Shown here: positions 23,137-32,957 of the stretch, in pieces
How positions within the stretch are numbered: the first letter of the stretch is position 1
How the letters are laid out: every line of letters begins with the position of its first letter
Assembly: GCA_963597355.1 (NCBI GenBank)
Contig: CAVBPR010000006.1
Location: 210,754-274,753 of the forward strand
Direction of reading: 5' to 3'
From: UMGS1766 sp963597355
GTDB lineage: Bacteria > Bacillota > Clostridia > Oscillospirales > Oscillospiraceae
Length of the DNA: 64,000 bases
Position numbers and translations under genes: made by a program
The notes under the pieces: model-generated
Told to the model about the DNA's origin: nothing
The model's database searches: none
Seen by the model: the letters and a program-made list of their open reading frames with translations, nothing else

Positions 23137-23811
23137 ATGACTTATAAAGAAGAATTTATCACGTTTATGGTTCGTTCCGGCGTGTTGACTTTTGGTGACT
23201 TTACCACCAAATCCGGTCGTAAAACCCCTTATTTTATCAACACCGGCAATTATAAGACCGGCGCACAGGCTGCTCAGCTGGGCGATTACTATGCCGCCTG
23301 CATTCACGAAAACATGGGCAACGATGCAACCGCTCTCTTCGGCCCGGCCTACAAGGGAATCCCTCTGGTCGTTGCCGCATCCGCCTCTCTCTACCGCAAC
23401 TATAACCAGGACATGCCCTACTGCTTCAACCGCAAGGAAGCAAAGGATCACGGCGAGGGCGGCACCATGGTCGGCTATAAGCCCCAGAATGGCGACGTGA
23501 TCGCCATTGTGGAAGACGTTGTCACTGCTGGCACCGCAGTGCGGGAAAGCATCGAACTGTTTAAGCAAATTGCCGACGTTAAGATGGCCTATCTCTTTGT
23601 CTCCGTCGACCGCATGGAGCGGGGCACCAAAGCCTGCTCTACCCTGGATGAACTGCGGGATGACTATGGCATCAAGGTGTGCCCCATTGTCACGGTAAAG
23701 GAAATCATTTCTTTCCTGCATAACCGTCCCATTGACGGAAAGGTCTACATTGACGACGAAATGAAGGCACGGATGGAGGCCTATCTGGCACAGTACGGCG
23801 CCACCGCCTGA
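23137..23811 (+). CDS. pyrE: Orotate phosphoribosyltransferase
   Basis: PyrE couples orotate to PRPP, giving OMP in pyrimidine synthesis. The 224-residue protein carries the N-terminal GDFTTKSGRKTPYF segment that binds orotate, the flexible loop with FNRKEAKDHGEGG, and the PRPP-binding motif VIAIVEDVVTAGTAVRES. The start at 23137 has AAAGGAG 8 bases upstream; an in-frame ATG earlier does not. The gene is monocistronic, between its promoter and a terminator, rather than in a pyr operon, and no PyrR attenuator was recognised. Confidence 0.96.
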   Translation: MTYKEEFITFMVRSGVLTFGDFTTKSGRKTPYFINTGNYKTGAQAAQLGDYYAACIHENMGNDATALFGPAYKGIPLVVAASASLYRNYNQDMPYCFNRKEAKDHGEGGTMVGYKPQNGDVIAIVEDVVTAGTAVRESIELFKQIADVKMAYLFVSVDRMERGTKACSTLDELRDDYGIKVCPIVTVKEIISFLHNRPIDGKVYIDDEMKARMEAYLAQYGATA

Positions 23812-23834
23812 TTCAATTTCAATTATTTCTATCT

Positions 23835-23870
23835 GCAGGAGCCCGTTTCCCGGAGCTCCTGCTTCTTTTT
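23835..23870 (+). terminator. Terminator after pyrE
   Basis: GCAGGAGC (23835-23842) pairs with GCTCCTGC (23855-23862), followed by TTCTTTTTG. It overlaps the approach to the radC ribosome binding site. Confidence 0.75.
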
Positions 23871-23885
23871 GAGGAGGGTATTGCC

Positions 23886-24569
23886 ATGTCCATTCACGAT
23901 GGTCATCGAGGCCGTATGAAACAGCGATTTATGGAAAGCGGCGAAACAGCCTTCAGCGATCACCAGCTCCTGGAACTGCTTCTATTTTATTCTGTCCCTC
24001 AGGGTGATGTTTCCCCTCTTGCCCATCGGCTCATGGAGCACTTCGGCTCTCTCTCCGGTGTTTTAGATGCTTCGGTGGAGGAGCTGCAGCAGATGAAGGG
24101 GGTTGGCGCTCATACCGCCTTTCTCTTATCGCTTCTTCCCTCTGTCCTGCGTCGCTATAAGCTGTCCCGTTCCAATGCAGATGCAGTCATTACCTCCTCT
24201 GCCGATGCAGGAGAGTACCTGCTTCCCTATTTTTTCGGCATGCGGAACGAAGTGATCTATCTGCTCACTTTGGATGCAAGGGGGCAGGCCCTTCACTGCG
24301 ATCTGCTGGCAGAAGGCAGTTTCAATCAGGTCAATCTGAACATGGAGCAGGTTCTTGAAACGGCTCAGCTGCACCGGGCCGCCTCCGTAATTCTTGCCCA
24401 TAACCACGTCGGCGGTCTGGCCGTTCCCTCTCAGGAAGACATTGCCCTCACCCTTGCCCTAGGCTCCTTTCTCGCCGAACACGGCGTTCAATTTCTGGAT
24501 CATATCATTGTAGCCGAGGATGATTTTATGTCCATGGTAGAATCCGGTTTTCTGGGTGGGAAAAACTGA
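23886..24569 (+). CDS. radC: RadC/JAB-domain protein
   Basis: A 227-residue RadC family protein with a helix-hairpin-helix-like N-terminal half (LDASVEELQQMKGVGAHTAF) and a C-terminal JAB1/MPN metalloprotease-like domain carrying the metal motif HNHVGGLAVPSQED. The JAMM signature suggests a zinc hydrolase fold, but the role of RadC in repair has not been established and the name is historical. The ribosome binding site is GAGGAGGG. Its position just before the SOS-controlled uvrBA-recD2 operon may be coincidental since a separate promoter starts that operon. Confidence 0.9.
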   Translation: MSIHDGHRGRMKQRFMESGETAFSDHQLLELLLFYSVPQGDVSPLAHRLMEHFGSLSGVLDASVEELQQMKGVGAHTAFLLSLLPSVLRRYKLSRSNADAVITSSADAGEYLLPYFFGMRNEVIYLLTLDARGQALHCDLLAEGSFNQVNLNMEQVLETAQLHRAASVILAHNHVGGLAVPSQEDIALTLALGSFLAEHGVQFLDHIIVAEDDFMSMVESGFLGGKN

Positions 24570-24646
24570 ACCGGCCAAGCAGACTCTGCTCCTTTGTTCT
24601 TTTCTGTAATCAGAAGGACGCCTCCATATCGGCGGGCGCGCAACAG

Positions 24647-24658
24647 GAACAAATGTTC
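24647..24658 (+). promoter_or_regulatory. SOS (LexA) box upstream of uvrB
   Basis: GAACAAATGTTC is a perfect GAAC-N4-GTTC inverted repeat, the LexA site of Firmicutes. It lies 9 bp upstream of the -35 of the uvrB promoter. Confidence 0.8.
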
Positions 24659-24667
24659 TAAATCCGA

Positions 24668-24696
24668 TAGACAAAGCCGGCTTTTTGTAGTAAAAT
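24668..24696 (+). promoter_or_regulatory. Promoter of the uvrB-uvrA-recD2 operon
   Basis: TAGACA (24668-24673), 17 bp, TAAAAT (24691-24696). The LexA box is directly upstream. A leader of about 70 nt precedes uvrB and holds a weak hairpin (GTGCACGAGTATGCAC). Confidence 0.7.
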
Positions 24697-24772
24697 CAGG
24701 CGTGCACGAGTATGCACTCGTAAGCACCTGTTGGCTTATAAAAACCATCGTTTTCAGAAAGGAGAGGGCATT

Positions 24773-26740
24773 ATGGAGTTCAAACTACATGCCCCATTTG
24801 AGCCCTCCGGTGACCAGCCCGAGGCAATCGAAGCGCTGAGTCGAGGGGTCGAATTGGGACTGAACGAACAAACCCTGCTGGGTGTCACCGGTTCCGGAAA
24901 GACCTATACCATGGCAAAAGTGATTGAACAGGTACAGCGCCCCACCCTGGTGCTGGCACACAACAAAACGCTGGCGGCTCAGCTTTGCAGTGAATTTCGT
25001 GAGTTTTTCCCCGATAATGCAGTGGAATACTTTGTCTCCTATTATGATTACTATCAGCCGGAGGCCTACATTCCTCACACCGATACCTTTATCGAGAAAG
25101 ATTCTGCCATCAACGAAGAAATCGACCGTCTGCGGCTCAGTGCCACCGCTTCTCTGCTGGAGCGGAGGGATGTAATTGTTGTTTCCTCTGTTTCCTGCAT
25201 CTATGGTCTGGGCGAGCCGGAAGACTTTGCTGCAATGATGGTTTCTCTCCGTGTGGGTGCCACCATGACCATTCGAGAATTATTGCAGCGGCTGGTCAAC
25301 ATCCGCTACGAGCGCAATGACATTGCCTTTGAGCGAAACATGTTCCGCGTTCGGGGCGATACCGTGGAGGTTTGGCCGGCTTATTGGAAGGATTCTGCCA
25401 TCCGCATTGAGTTCTTTGGGGACGAGATTGACCGCATCAGCGAAATCAATGTTGTCACCGGCAGTCCCATCCGCCGCTTGAACAACATTCCCATTTGGCC
25501 GGCAACCCACTATGTTACGCCAAAAGAAAAGATGGATGCCGCCATTCAACGCATTTATCAGGAGCTGGAACAGCGGGTCCAATTTTTTGAAGGAGAGGGC
25601 AAAGCCATTGAAGCCCAGCGCATCCGCCAACGCACCCTGTATGACATTGAAATGATGCAGGAAATCGGCTATTGCTCCGGCATTGAAAACTACTCCCGCG
25701 TGATTGATAACCGCCCGGTAGGTTCTCCCCCTCATACACTGCTGGATTACTTTCCAAACGATTTTCTTATGTTCATCGACGAATCCCATGTTACCCTTCC
25801 GCAGGTACGGGCCATGTACAACGGTGACCGGGCGCGGAAAAACACATTGGTGGATTATGGTTTTCGTCTTCCCTGCGCCTATGATAACCGCCCGCTAAAA
25901 TTCGATGAATTTGAACAGCGGCTTAACCAGGTCATCTATGTCTCCGCCACCCCGGGGGAATATGAACAAACCCGCTCCGGTCAGATTGTGGAACAGGTCA
26001 TTCGTCCCACCGGTTTGCTGGATCCGAAAATAGAAGTCCGTCCCATTGAGGGACAAATCGATGACTTAATCGGGGAGATCCATCAGCGAGTTGCCAGGGA
26101 TGAACGTGTGCTGATCACCACGCTGACAAAGAAGATGGCAGAGGATTTAACGGAGTATCTGCAAAAAGTCGGCATCCGGGTGCGTTATATGCACCACGAC
26201 ATTGACACAATTGAACGCATGGAGATTATCCGCGATCTTCGCCTTGGCTCCTTTGACGTTCTGGTCGGAATCAACCTGCTGCGGGAGGGATTGGATTTGC
26301 CGGAGGTTTCTCTGGTTGCCATTCTGGACGCTGACAAAGAAGGGTTCCTCCGCAGTGAAACCGCCCTGATTCAAACCATTGGACGTGCTGCCCGCAATGC
26401 GGACGGACAGGTTATCCTCTACGCGGACAAAATCACTCCGTCCATGCGCCGTGCCATGGAGGAAACGGAACGTCGGCGAGAGAAACAGGACGCCTATAAC
26501 AAATCCCATGGCATTGTTCCAAAAACCATTCGCAAGGACGTTCGTCAACTGCTGGAAAACTCCGAGCCGGCCAAGCGGGATGGAAAACCCGTCAAGCAAA
26601 TGACAAAATCGGAACGGCTGCAGCTCATTGCCAAACTGGAAAAGCAAATGAAGGAAGCTGCAAAAATGCTGGAATTCGAGCTGGCTGCCACGCTGCGAGA
26701 TCAGATTATCGAACTGCAGAGCGAAACAAAGAAAAAATAA
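24773..26740 (+). CDS. uvrB: Excinuclease ABC subunit B
   Basis: UvrB receives damaged DNA from UvrA, verifies the lesion with its helicase-like motor and recruits UvrC. The 655-residue length is normal. Motifs: Walker A GVTGSGKTYTMA (about residue 41), the beta-hairpin region YYDYYQPEAYIPHTDTFIEK, DEXX box FIDESHVTLP, motif VI QTIGRAARN, and the C-terminal UVR domain (KLEKQMKEAAKMLEFELAATLRD) that binds UvrC. The ATG at 24773 follows AAAGGAGAGG. It heads an operon with uvrA (13-base gap) and recD2. Confidence 0.98.
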   Translation: MEFKLHAPFEPSGDQPEAIEALSRGVELGLNEQTLLGVTGSGKTYTMAKVIEQVQRPTLVLAHNKTLAAQLCSEFREFFPDNAVEYFVSYYDYYQPEAYIPHTDTFIEKDSAINEEIDRLRLSATASLLERRDVIVVSSVSCIYGLGEPEDFAAMMVSLRVGATMTIRELLQRLVNIRYERNDIAFERNMFRVRGDTVEVWPAYWKDSAIRIEFFGDEIDRISEINVVTGSPIRRLNNIPIWPATHYVTPKEKMDAAIQRIYQELEQRVQFFEGEGKAIEAQRIRQRTLYDIEMMQEIGYCSGIENYSRVIDNRPVGSPPHTLLDYFPNDFLMFIDESHVTLPQVRAMYNGDRARKNTLVDYGFRLPCAYDNRPLKFDEFEQRLNQVIYVSATPGEYEQTRSGQIVEQVIRPTGLLDPKIEVRPIEGQIDDLIGEIHQRVARDERVLITTLTKKMAEDLTEYLQKVGIRVRYMHHDIDTIERMEIIRDLRLGSFDVLVGINLLREGLDLPEVSLVAILDADKEGFLRSETALIQTIGRAARNADGQVILYADKITPSMRRAMEETERRREKQDAYNKSHGIVPKTIRKDVRQLLENSEPAKRDGKPVKQMTKSERLQLIAKLEKQMKEAAKMLEFELAATLRDQIIELQSETKKK

Positions 26741-26753
26741 ACGAGGCACATTT

Positions 26754-29582
26754 ATGCAGGATCATATTTTTGTGAAGGGCGCACGCGCCAACAACCTAAA
26801 AAACGTGGATGTGCGCATCCCCCGGGATAAACTGGTGGTGCTTACCGGTCTATCCGGCTCCGGAAAATCCAGTCTGGCCTTCGACACCATTTATGCGGAA
26901 GGTCAGCGCCGCTATGTGGAAAGTCTGTCCTCCTATGCCAGAATGTTTCTGGGGCAGATGGAAAAGCCGGACGTGGACTACATAGACGGTCTTTCTCCCG
27001 CCATTTCCATCGATCAGAAAACCACCAGCAAAAACCCCCGCTCCACCGTCGGAACCGTGACGGAAATCTACGACTACCTGCGCCTTCTGTGGGCAAGGGT
27101 GGGAACGCCCCACTGCCCGAAGTGCGGCAAGGAAATTCAGCAGCAGACCATTGACCAGATCATCGATCAGGTTATGGCGCTTCCGGAATCCACCCGCATT
27201 ATGGTGATGGCTCCTGTCATTCGTGGAAAAAAGGGCGAACACCAGAAGGTGTTTGATGACGCCCGCCGCTCCGGTTATGTTCGCGTTCGCGTGGACGGCA
27301 ATCTCTATGACCTTTCCGAGGAAATCAAGCTGGAAAAGAACAAAAAACATACGATCGAAGTGGTAGTAGACCGTCTGGTCATCAAAGATGACATTCTCCA
27401 GCGGTTGACGGACTCGGTGGAAACCGCCACAAATCTTTCCGGCGGAACCGTTTTAATCAACCTTGTTCGGGAAGACCAGGATTTGATGTTCTCACAAAAC
27501 TACGCCTGCGAGGACTGCGGCATTTCCATTGAAGAACTGGCTCCCCGCAGTTTTTCCTTCAACAATCCCTATGGTGCCTGCCCCACCTGCTCCGGCCTGG
27601 GATTCCAATTGAAAGTAGATCCTTCCCTCATTATCCCCAACCGGGATTTATCCATTCTGGACGGTGCAATTACTGCCACGGGCTGGAACAACATCCGGGG
27701 CGACAGCATTTCACGCATGTATTTTCAAGCTCTTGCGGAGAAATATCACTTCCGGCTGGACCAGCCAATGAAGGAACTGTCTCAGGCCGCAACCGATGCC
27801 ATTCTCTATGGAACAAAGGGCGAAAAGCTCACCATGACCTATGAAAACGCGCGGGGCAGATCCACCATTCAACAGCCCTTTGAGGGAATTGTAACCAATC
27901 TGGAGCGACGCTATCGGGAAACTCAATCCGACAGCGCCCGTCGAGATCTGGAAGAATGCATGAGCAATTCCCCCTGCCCCGGCTGCAGCGGGCAGCGCCT
28001 TCGTCCGGAGGTTTTGGCGGTTACCATTGGCGGAAAATCCATTCACGAGTTCTGCCGGATGAGTGTTACCGACAGTTTGTCTTTCCTTGACCAGCTGCAA
28101 CTCACCGAGCAGCAGCAGCTGATTGCCGGTCAGGTGCTGAAGGAAATCAAAAGTCGTCTTGGCTTTTTAAAGTCTGTCGGGCTGGATTACCTCACCCTTG
28201 GCCGAAGTGCCGCCACCCTTTCCGGCGGAGAGAGCCAGCGCATCCGCCTGGCCACTCAGATCGGCTCCTCCCTTATGGGGGTGCTGTATATTCTGGACGA
28301 ACCTTCGATCGGACTGCATCAGCGGGATAACGACCTGCTGCTGGACACCCTGCGTCATCTCCGTGACCTTGGAAACACGCTGTTGGTGGTTGAGCACGAC
28401 GAGGATACCATGCGGGCGGCGGATTTTATTGTCGATGTCGGTCCGGGCGCCGGTATTCACGGCGGTGAAATCATTGCCACCGGCACAGCGGAAGACATTA
28501 TGGCCTGCCCCAGAAGCATTACCGGCGCCTATCTGTCCGGCCGAAAGAAAATCCCGGTTCCAGCCCAGCGCCGAAAAGGAAACGGTCATTCTCTGACGGT
28601 ACACAAAGCAGAAGAAAACAACCTGAAGGGCATTGATATCAGCATTCCACTGGGCACTTTCACGGTAGTCACCGGTGTATCCGGCTCTGGAAAATCCAGT
28701 CTGGTGAACGAAATCATCTATAAAAAGCTGGGGGCAGATCTGAATCGCATCAAGGTTCGCCCCGGCCGTCATGGCGGCATTGAAGGGGAAGAATTTTTAG
28801 ACAAGGTGATTGCCATCGATCAATCTCCCATCGGACGCACGCCCCGCTCCAATCCGGCAACCTATACCGGCCTGTTCAACGACATTCGAGAGCTTTTCGC
28901 CTCCACACCGGATGCAAAAGCCCGTGGATATGGAGCCGGCAGATTTTCCTTCAACATCCGTGGCGGCCGCTGCGAAGCCTGCTCCGGTGACGGATTGATC
29001 AAGATTGAAATGAACTTTCTTCCCGATGTCTATGTCCCCTGCGAGGTTTGCAAAGGCAAACGATATAACCGGGAAACGCTGGAGGTCAAATACAAGGGCA
29101 AAAGCATCTATGAAGTGCTGGAAATGACCGTTGACGAGGCAATGCCCTTCTTCGAAAATCTCCCCAAAATCTACAATCGGCTCAAGACCCTGTACGATGT
29201 CGGTCTTGGATATGTAAAGCTGGGGCAATCCTCCACAACCCTTTCCGGCGGTGAAGCCCAGCGCGTAAAGCTGGCCACAGAACTGGCAAAGCGCTCCACC
29301 GGCTCTACGATTTATATTCTGGACGAGCCCACTACCGGCCTTCACTCCGCCGATGTGCATCGGCTGATCGATGTGCTCCAGCGTCTGGTGGAATCCGGCA
29401 ACACCGTGCTGATTATTGAACACAATCTGGACGTTATTAAAACCGCTGACTACCTGATCGATCTGGGGCCGGAGGGCGGCGCCCGGGGCGGTGAAATTGT
29501 GTGTGTCGGCACACCGGAGGAGATTGCCGCCTGCCCATCGTCTTACACCGGAAAATATTTAAAGAAATTACTGAGCGAATAA
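26754..29582 (+). CDS. uvrA: Excinuclease ABC subunit A
   Basis: UvrA is the lesion-scanning ABC ATPase dimer of nucleotide excision repair. The 942-residue product has two ABC modules: Walker A sites GLSGSGKSSLAF (residue about 32) and GVSGSGKSSLVN (about 640), signatures LSGGESQR and LSGGEAQR, and Walker B sequences ending in DEPSIGLHQRD and DEPTTGLHSAD. Zinc fingers are seen as CPKCG, as CEDC with CPTC, and as CEACSG with CEVC. The start follows GAGGC closely. It lies between uvrB and recD2 in the same operon; uvrC is elsewhere in this window (45671-47494). Confidence 0.98.
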   Translation: MQDHIFVKGARANNLKNVDVRIPRDKLVVLTGLSGSGKSSLAFDTIYAEGQRRYVESLSSYARMFLGQMEKPDVDYIDGLSPAISIDQKTTSKNPRSTVGTVTEIYDYLRLLWARVGTPHCPKCGKEIQQQTIDQIIDQVMALPESTRIMVMAPVIRGKKGEHQKVFDDARRSGYVRVRVDGNLYDLSEEIKLEKNKKHTIEVVVDRLVIKDDILQRLTDSVETATNLSGGTVLINLVREDQDLMFSQNYACEDCGISIEELAPRSFSFNNPYGACPTCSGLGFQLKVDPSLIIPNRDLSILDGAITATGWNNIRGDSISRMYFQALAEKYHFRLDQPMKELSQAATDAILYGTKGEKLTMTYENARGRSTIQQPFEGIVTNLERRYRETQSDSARRDLEECMSNSPCPGCSGQRLRPEVLAVTIGGKSIHEFCRMSVTDSLSFLDQLQLTEQQQLIAGQVLKEIKSRLGFLKSVGLDYLTLGRSAATLSGGESQRIRLATQIGSSLMGVLYILDEPSIGLHQRDNDLLLDTLRHLRDLGNTLLVVEHDEDTMRAADFIVDVGPGAGIHGGEIIATGTAEDIMACPRSITGAYLSGRKKIPVPAQRRKGNGHSLTVHKAEENNLKGIDISIPLGTFTVVTGVSGSGKSSLVNEIIYKKLGADLNRIKVRPGRHGGIEGEEFLDKVIAIDQSPIGRTPRSNPATYTGLFNDIRELFASTPDAKARGYGAGRFSFNIRGGRCEACSGDGLIKIEMNFLPDVYVPCEVCKGKRYNRETLEVKYKGKSIYEVLEMTVDEAMPFFENLPKIYNRLKTLYDVGLGYVKLGQSSTTLSGGEAQRVKLATELAKRSTGSTIYILDEPTTGLHSADVHRLIDVLQRLVESGNTVLIIEHNLDVIKTADYLIDLGPEGGARGGEIVCVGTPEEIAACPSSYTGKYLKKLLSE

Positions 29583-29613
29583 TCGAAGCTGCACATTATA
29601 GGAGGCGACCCTC

Positions 29614-31827
29614 TTGTCATCACAACATCCACAAGGCGAAACACTAAGCGGAACGGTAGTTGCAATTATCTTTCAAAATCCAAGCAACGGATTTACCATT
29701 TTACGCATTAAAACAAAAAGCGGAAGTCAAACTGTGGTAGGTGAAATCGGTGATATTTCCGTTGGTGAGACCATCACCGCTGCCGGCACGTGGGTGGAAC
29801 ACCCCACCTTCGGCACCCAGTTCAAAGCCACTGCCATTGAAATTTCCATTCCTACCGAGACAGATGAAATCTGCAACTATCTTTCCTCCGGTGTGATCAA
29901 GGGGCTGGGCAAACAGACGGCTCGCCGCATTGTGGATCGTTTCGGAGAGCAAACCTTCTCCGTTATCGAAACAGAACCGGAACGACTGGCGGAGCTCCGC
30001 GGCATCACGCTGAAAAAAGCGAAGGAAATCCAAGCAGAGTTTCTGGAAAAGGCCGGAATGCGGCGGCTGGTGGAGTTTCTCACTCCCTATGGCATGCCGG
30101 TATCCATTGCCCTGACCCTCTGGCGGCGTTACGCTGACCGCGCCGTCAATATCATCCGTGCTGACCCCTATCTTCTGTTGAACGAGGAACTGGGGCTTCG
30201 CTTTTCCGACGTAGATCGTATGGCCGCCGCCTGTGGCATTGCTCCGGATGATCTGATCCGGGTTGAAGCCGGTCTCCAGTACACACTGACCTACAGCCTC
30301 GGCAACGGCCATTGCTTTCTCCCCCTGGAAAAGCTGACCGATGCCGCCAGCCGTCTGCTGCAATTGGACGATCCTGCTCTGATTGCCGAAGGTCTGGATG
30401 CCCTTCGCCTGCAGGGCAAGGTGTTCTGCACACAAATCGATCACCAGGACGCTGTCTACCTCACCTCATTGTATATGCAGGAAAGCTATATTGTAGAGCG
30501 CATTGCCTCCATGTGCCAGCAGGAACTGCTTCCGCCGGATCATATAGAGGAACTGATTGATTCCATCCAGCATGACCAGCACCTCGTCTATTCTGCAGAA
30601 CAACGGAACGCCGTGCGGATGGCCGCACAAAAACAGTTCATGCTTTTAACCGGCGGCCCCGGTACCGGTAAAACAACCAGCCTGCGGGGTATTCTGGGGC
30701 TGTATGAAGCGCTGGGATATAAAACCCTGCTCTGCGCTCCCACCGGACGCGCCGCCAAACGGCTTGGCGACCTGTGCGGCTCAGAGGCCTCCACCATTCA
30801 TCGCATGCTGGAAGCCGGCTACGATCCGGATTCGGACCAGCTTTGCTTCAGCCGAGACGAGTCCCAGCCGCTGGAAGCAAAAGCGATTATTGTGGACGAA
30901 ACCTCCATGGTTGATGTGCCGCTGATGGCCTCCCTGCTAAAGGCTGTTCCCAACGGCTGCCGACTGGTACTGGTCGGAGACCCGGATCAGCTTCCGCCCG
31001 TCGGTCCGGGGCAGGCCTTTCATCACCTGCTTTGCTCGGATGTTGTTCCGGCCGTTCGACTGACGACCATTTTCCGTCAGGCGCAGCAAAGCCGCATTGT
31101 CATGACCGCCCATAGTGTAAACGAAGGAATCCTTCCAGATCTGCACAACCAGCAGGGCGACTTCTTCTTCCTCCGGCGAAGCGATCCCCAATCGGCCCTG
31201 GAGACCATTGTAGAATTATGCAAGGAACGTCTGCCGGAAAAGATGGGCATTCCTTCCGATCAGATTCAGGTTCTTTCCCCCACCCGCAAAATGACCACAG
31301 GCACTGCCAGCCTGAATCTGGCCCTGCAAGCCGCATTAAATCCTTCTCAGCCGGATCGACCGGAGAAAAAACACGGTTCCTTTACCTTCCGCATCGGCGA
31401 CCGCGTGATGCAGATTAAAAACAATTACTCCGTCCTTTGGCGCACAGAAAAAGGAAAAAGCGGCGGCATGGGCGTGTTCAACGGAGACGTTGGCGTTATT
31501 TCCGATATCACCCCAGGCGGCGACATTGTAACCGTCAACTTTGACGGTCACATCGTGGATTACTCTGCCGATCGCCTCAATGAGCTGGAACCCGCTTATG
31601 CAATGACCGTGCACAAATCGCAGGGCAGTGAGTATCGTGCCGTCGTTCTGGCTGCGGTAAACGGCGCGCCCATGCTGCTCACCCGCAGTGTGCTTTACAC
31701 CGCAATCACGCGGGCAAAAGAACTGCTTATCATTGTCGGCGATGACAATGTCCTCGCCCGTATGGTGGCAAACGATCGCCAAACCCAGCGTTACAGCGGA
31801 ATTCTCTGGAAACTCAATCAAATGTAA
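29614..31827 (+). CDS. recD2: RecD2-type ATP-dependent DNA helicase
   Basis: A 737-residue superfamily 1B 5'-3' helicase of the RecD2/YrrC group, which in contrast to RecD acts without RecBC. An N-terminal OB-fold-like segment (residues 10-80) and helix-hairpin-helix repeats (GVIKGLGKQTARRI) precede the motor domains with Walker A LLTGGPGTGKTTS (about residue 345), DETSMVD, GDPDQLPPVGPG, and the C-terminal motifs AMTVHKSQGSEY and YTAITRAK. Translation starts at a TTG, placed 7 bases after GGAGGC. It follows uvrA by 31 bases, so it should be induced with uvrBA in the SOS response, consistent with a role in fork repair or mismatch repair. Confidence 0.95.
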   Translation: MSSQHPQGETLSGTVVAIIFQNPSNGFTILRIKTKSGSQTVVGEIGDISVGETITAAGTWVEHPTFGTQFKATAIEISIPTETDEICNYLSSGVIKGLGKQTARRIVDRFGEQTFSVIETEPERLAELRGITLKKAKEIQAEFLEKAGMRRLVEFLTPYGMPVSIALTLWRRYADRAVNIIRADPYLLLNEELGLRFSDVDRMAAACGIAPDDLIRVEAGLQYTLTYSLGNGHCFLPLEKLTDAASRLLQLDDPALIAEGLDALRLQGKVFCTQIDHQDAVYLTSLYMQESYIVERIASMCQQELLPPDHIEELIDSIQHDQHLVYSAEQRNAVRMAAQKQFMLLTGGPGTGKTTSLRGILGLYEALGYKTLLCAPTGRAAKRLGDLCGSEASTIHRMLEAGYDPDSDQLCFSRDESQPLEAKAIIVDETSMVDVPLMASLLKAVPNGCRLVLVGDPDQLPPVGPGQAFHHLLCSDVVPAVRLTTIFRQAQQSRIVMTAHSVNEGILPDLHNQQGDFFFLRRSDPQSALETIVELCKERLPEKMGIPSDQIQVLSPTRKMTTGTASLNLALQAALNPSQPDRPEKKHGSFTFRIGDRVMQIKNNYSVLWRTEKGKSGGMGVFNGDVGVISDITPGGDIVTVNFDGHIVDYSADRLNELEPAYAMTVHKSQGSEYRAVVLAAVNGAPMLLTRSVLYTAITRAKELLIIVGDDNVLARMVANDRQTQRYSGILWKLNQM

Positions 31828-31886
31828 ACATCACTACATCGCCATATTCAAAGCAATAAGTTTTGGCAAAAACCGGATTTCACTCC

Positions 31887-31919
31887 AAAAGCGCACTCTT
31901 TTGAAAGGGTGCGCTTTTT
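31887..31919 (+). terminator. Terminator after recD2
   Basis: AAAAGCGCACTC (31887-31898) pairs with GGGTGCGCTTTT, followed by a T-run. It closes the uvrBA-recD2 operon. Confidence 0.88.
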
Positions 31920-31985
31920 CTTCAGTTATTTTTAAGACTTATATGCTACCCTTTTTCAGTAATTGAGAAAAGGAGGATTGCGCAA

Positions 31986-32957
31986 GTGATTGAAATCAAG
32001 AACCTGGTAAAGCGCTATGGCAGCCATCTGGCCGTAGACCACTTGAATTTGACCATTGAGCACGGGCAAGTGTATGGCCTGCTTGGCTTAAACGGCGCTG
32101 GAAAAACCACCACCATGAATATGATCACCGGCTATCTCGCTCCAACGGAGGGAGAAATCATCATAAATGGCCACAATATTCTGGACGAGGCAGAGGAAGC
32201 AAAGCACTGTATCGGCTATTTACCGGATCAACCGCCCCTGTATCTGGATATGACCGTGACGGAATATCTGAATTTCTGCGCCGAACTGAAAAAACTTCCA
32301 AAGGCTTCCCGAAAGGAATCCATTGCTCAGGCGGAAGAGCTGACGCAGCTCACCGACGTTGCAGGGCGGCTCATCAAGAACCTGTCAAAGGGCTATCGCC
32401 AGCGCGTTGGCTTGGCGCAGGCCATTCTCGGAATGCCGGACATCATCATTCTGGATGAACCCACCGACGGTCTTGACCCCAAACAAATCAACGAAATTCT
32501 GACATTGATCCATAAACTGGGGGAGGAACATACCGTCATTCTCAGCTCCCACAAGCTGTCGGAAGTGCAGATTGCCTGTGATCACATCGTGATTTTGCAT
32601 CAGGGCAAAAAAATCGCCGATGCTCCGGCAAAAGAGCTGGAAGAGCAGCTCAACGGCGCCCAGCGGCTGAGCATCACCGCAAAGGGAACTGCTCAGCAGG
32701 TCGGCGAACTGCTGATGAAATTCCCTCAGCTTGAAGTGGTCTCCCTGCAGGAACAGGACATGGTTTCCGACGCCGAGATTGAATATCCCGCTGACTGTGA
32801 CTTGCGGGAAGAGATTTTCTACTGTTTTGCGGAAGCCCGGGTTCCGCTGCTGCGCATTGCTCCGGATTCCGCTTCTCTGGAACAGGTATTTATGGAACTG
32901 ACGGAAGAGGCGGAGCAAACCGCATCGAATACAGACGAGGAGGTGCAGGAGGCATGA
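31986..32957 (+). CDS. ABC transporter ATP-binding protein, gliding/GldA-like family
   Basis: A 323-residue ATPase with Walker A LLGLNGAGKTTTM (about residue 37), Q-loop YLPDQPPLY, signature NLSKGYRQRVG, Walker B IIILDEPTDGLDP and an H-loop in LSSHKLSE, plus a C-terminal accessory domain of about 100 residues. It starts at a GTG preceded by AAAGGAGG. The next gene overlaps by 4 bases and encodes its permease. The four-gene set (ATPase, GldF-like permease, GldG-like protein, DUF4340 protein) is a known arrangement in Clostridia and related bacteria, often called the Gld-type ABC system; substrate unknown. Confidence 0.93.
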   Translation: MIEIKNLVKRYGSHLAVDHLNLTIEHGQVYGLLGLNGAGKTTTMNMITGYLAPTEGEIIINGHNILDEAEEAKHCIGYLPDQPPLYLDMTVTEYLNFCAELKKLPKASRKESIAQAEELTQLTDVAGRLIKNLSKGYRQRVGLAQAILGMPDIIILDEPTDGLDPKQINEILTLIHKLGEEHTVILSSHKLSEVQIACDHIVILHQGKKIADAPAKELEEQLNGAQRLSITAKGTAQQVGELLMKFPQLEVVSLQEQDMVSDAEIEYPADCDLREEIFYCFAEARVPLLRIAPDSASLEQVFMELTEEAEQTASNTDEEVQEA

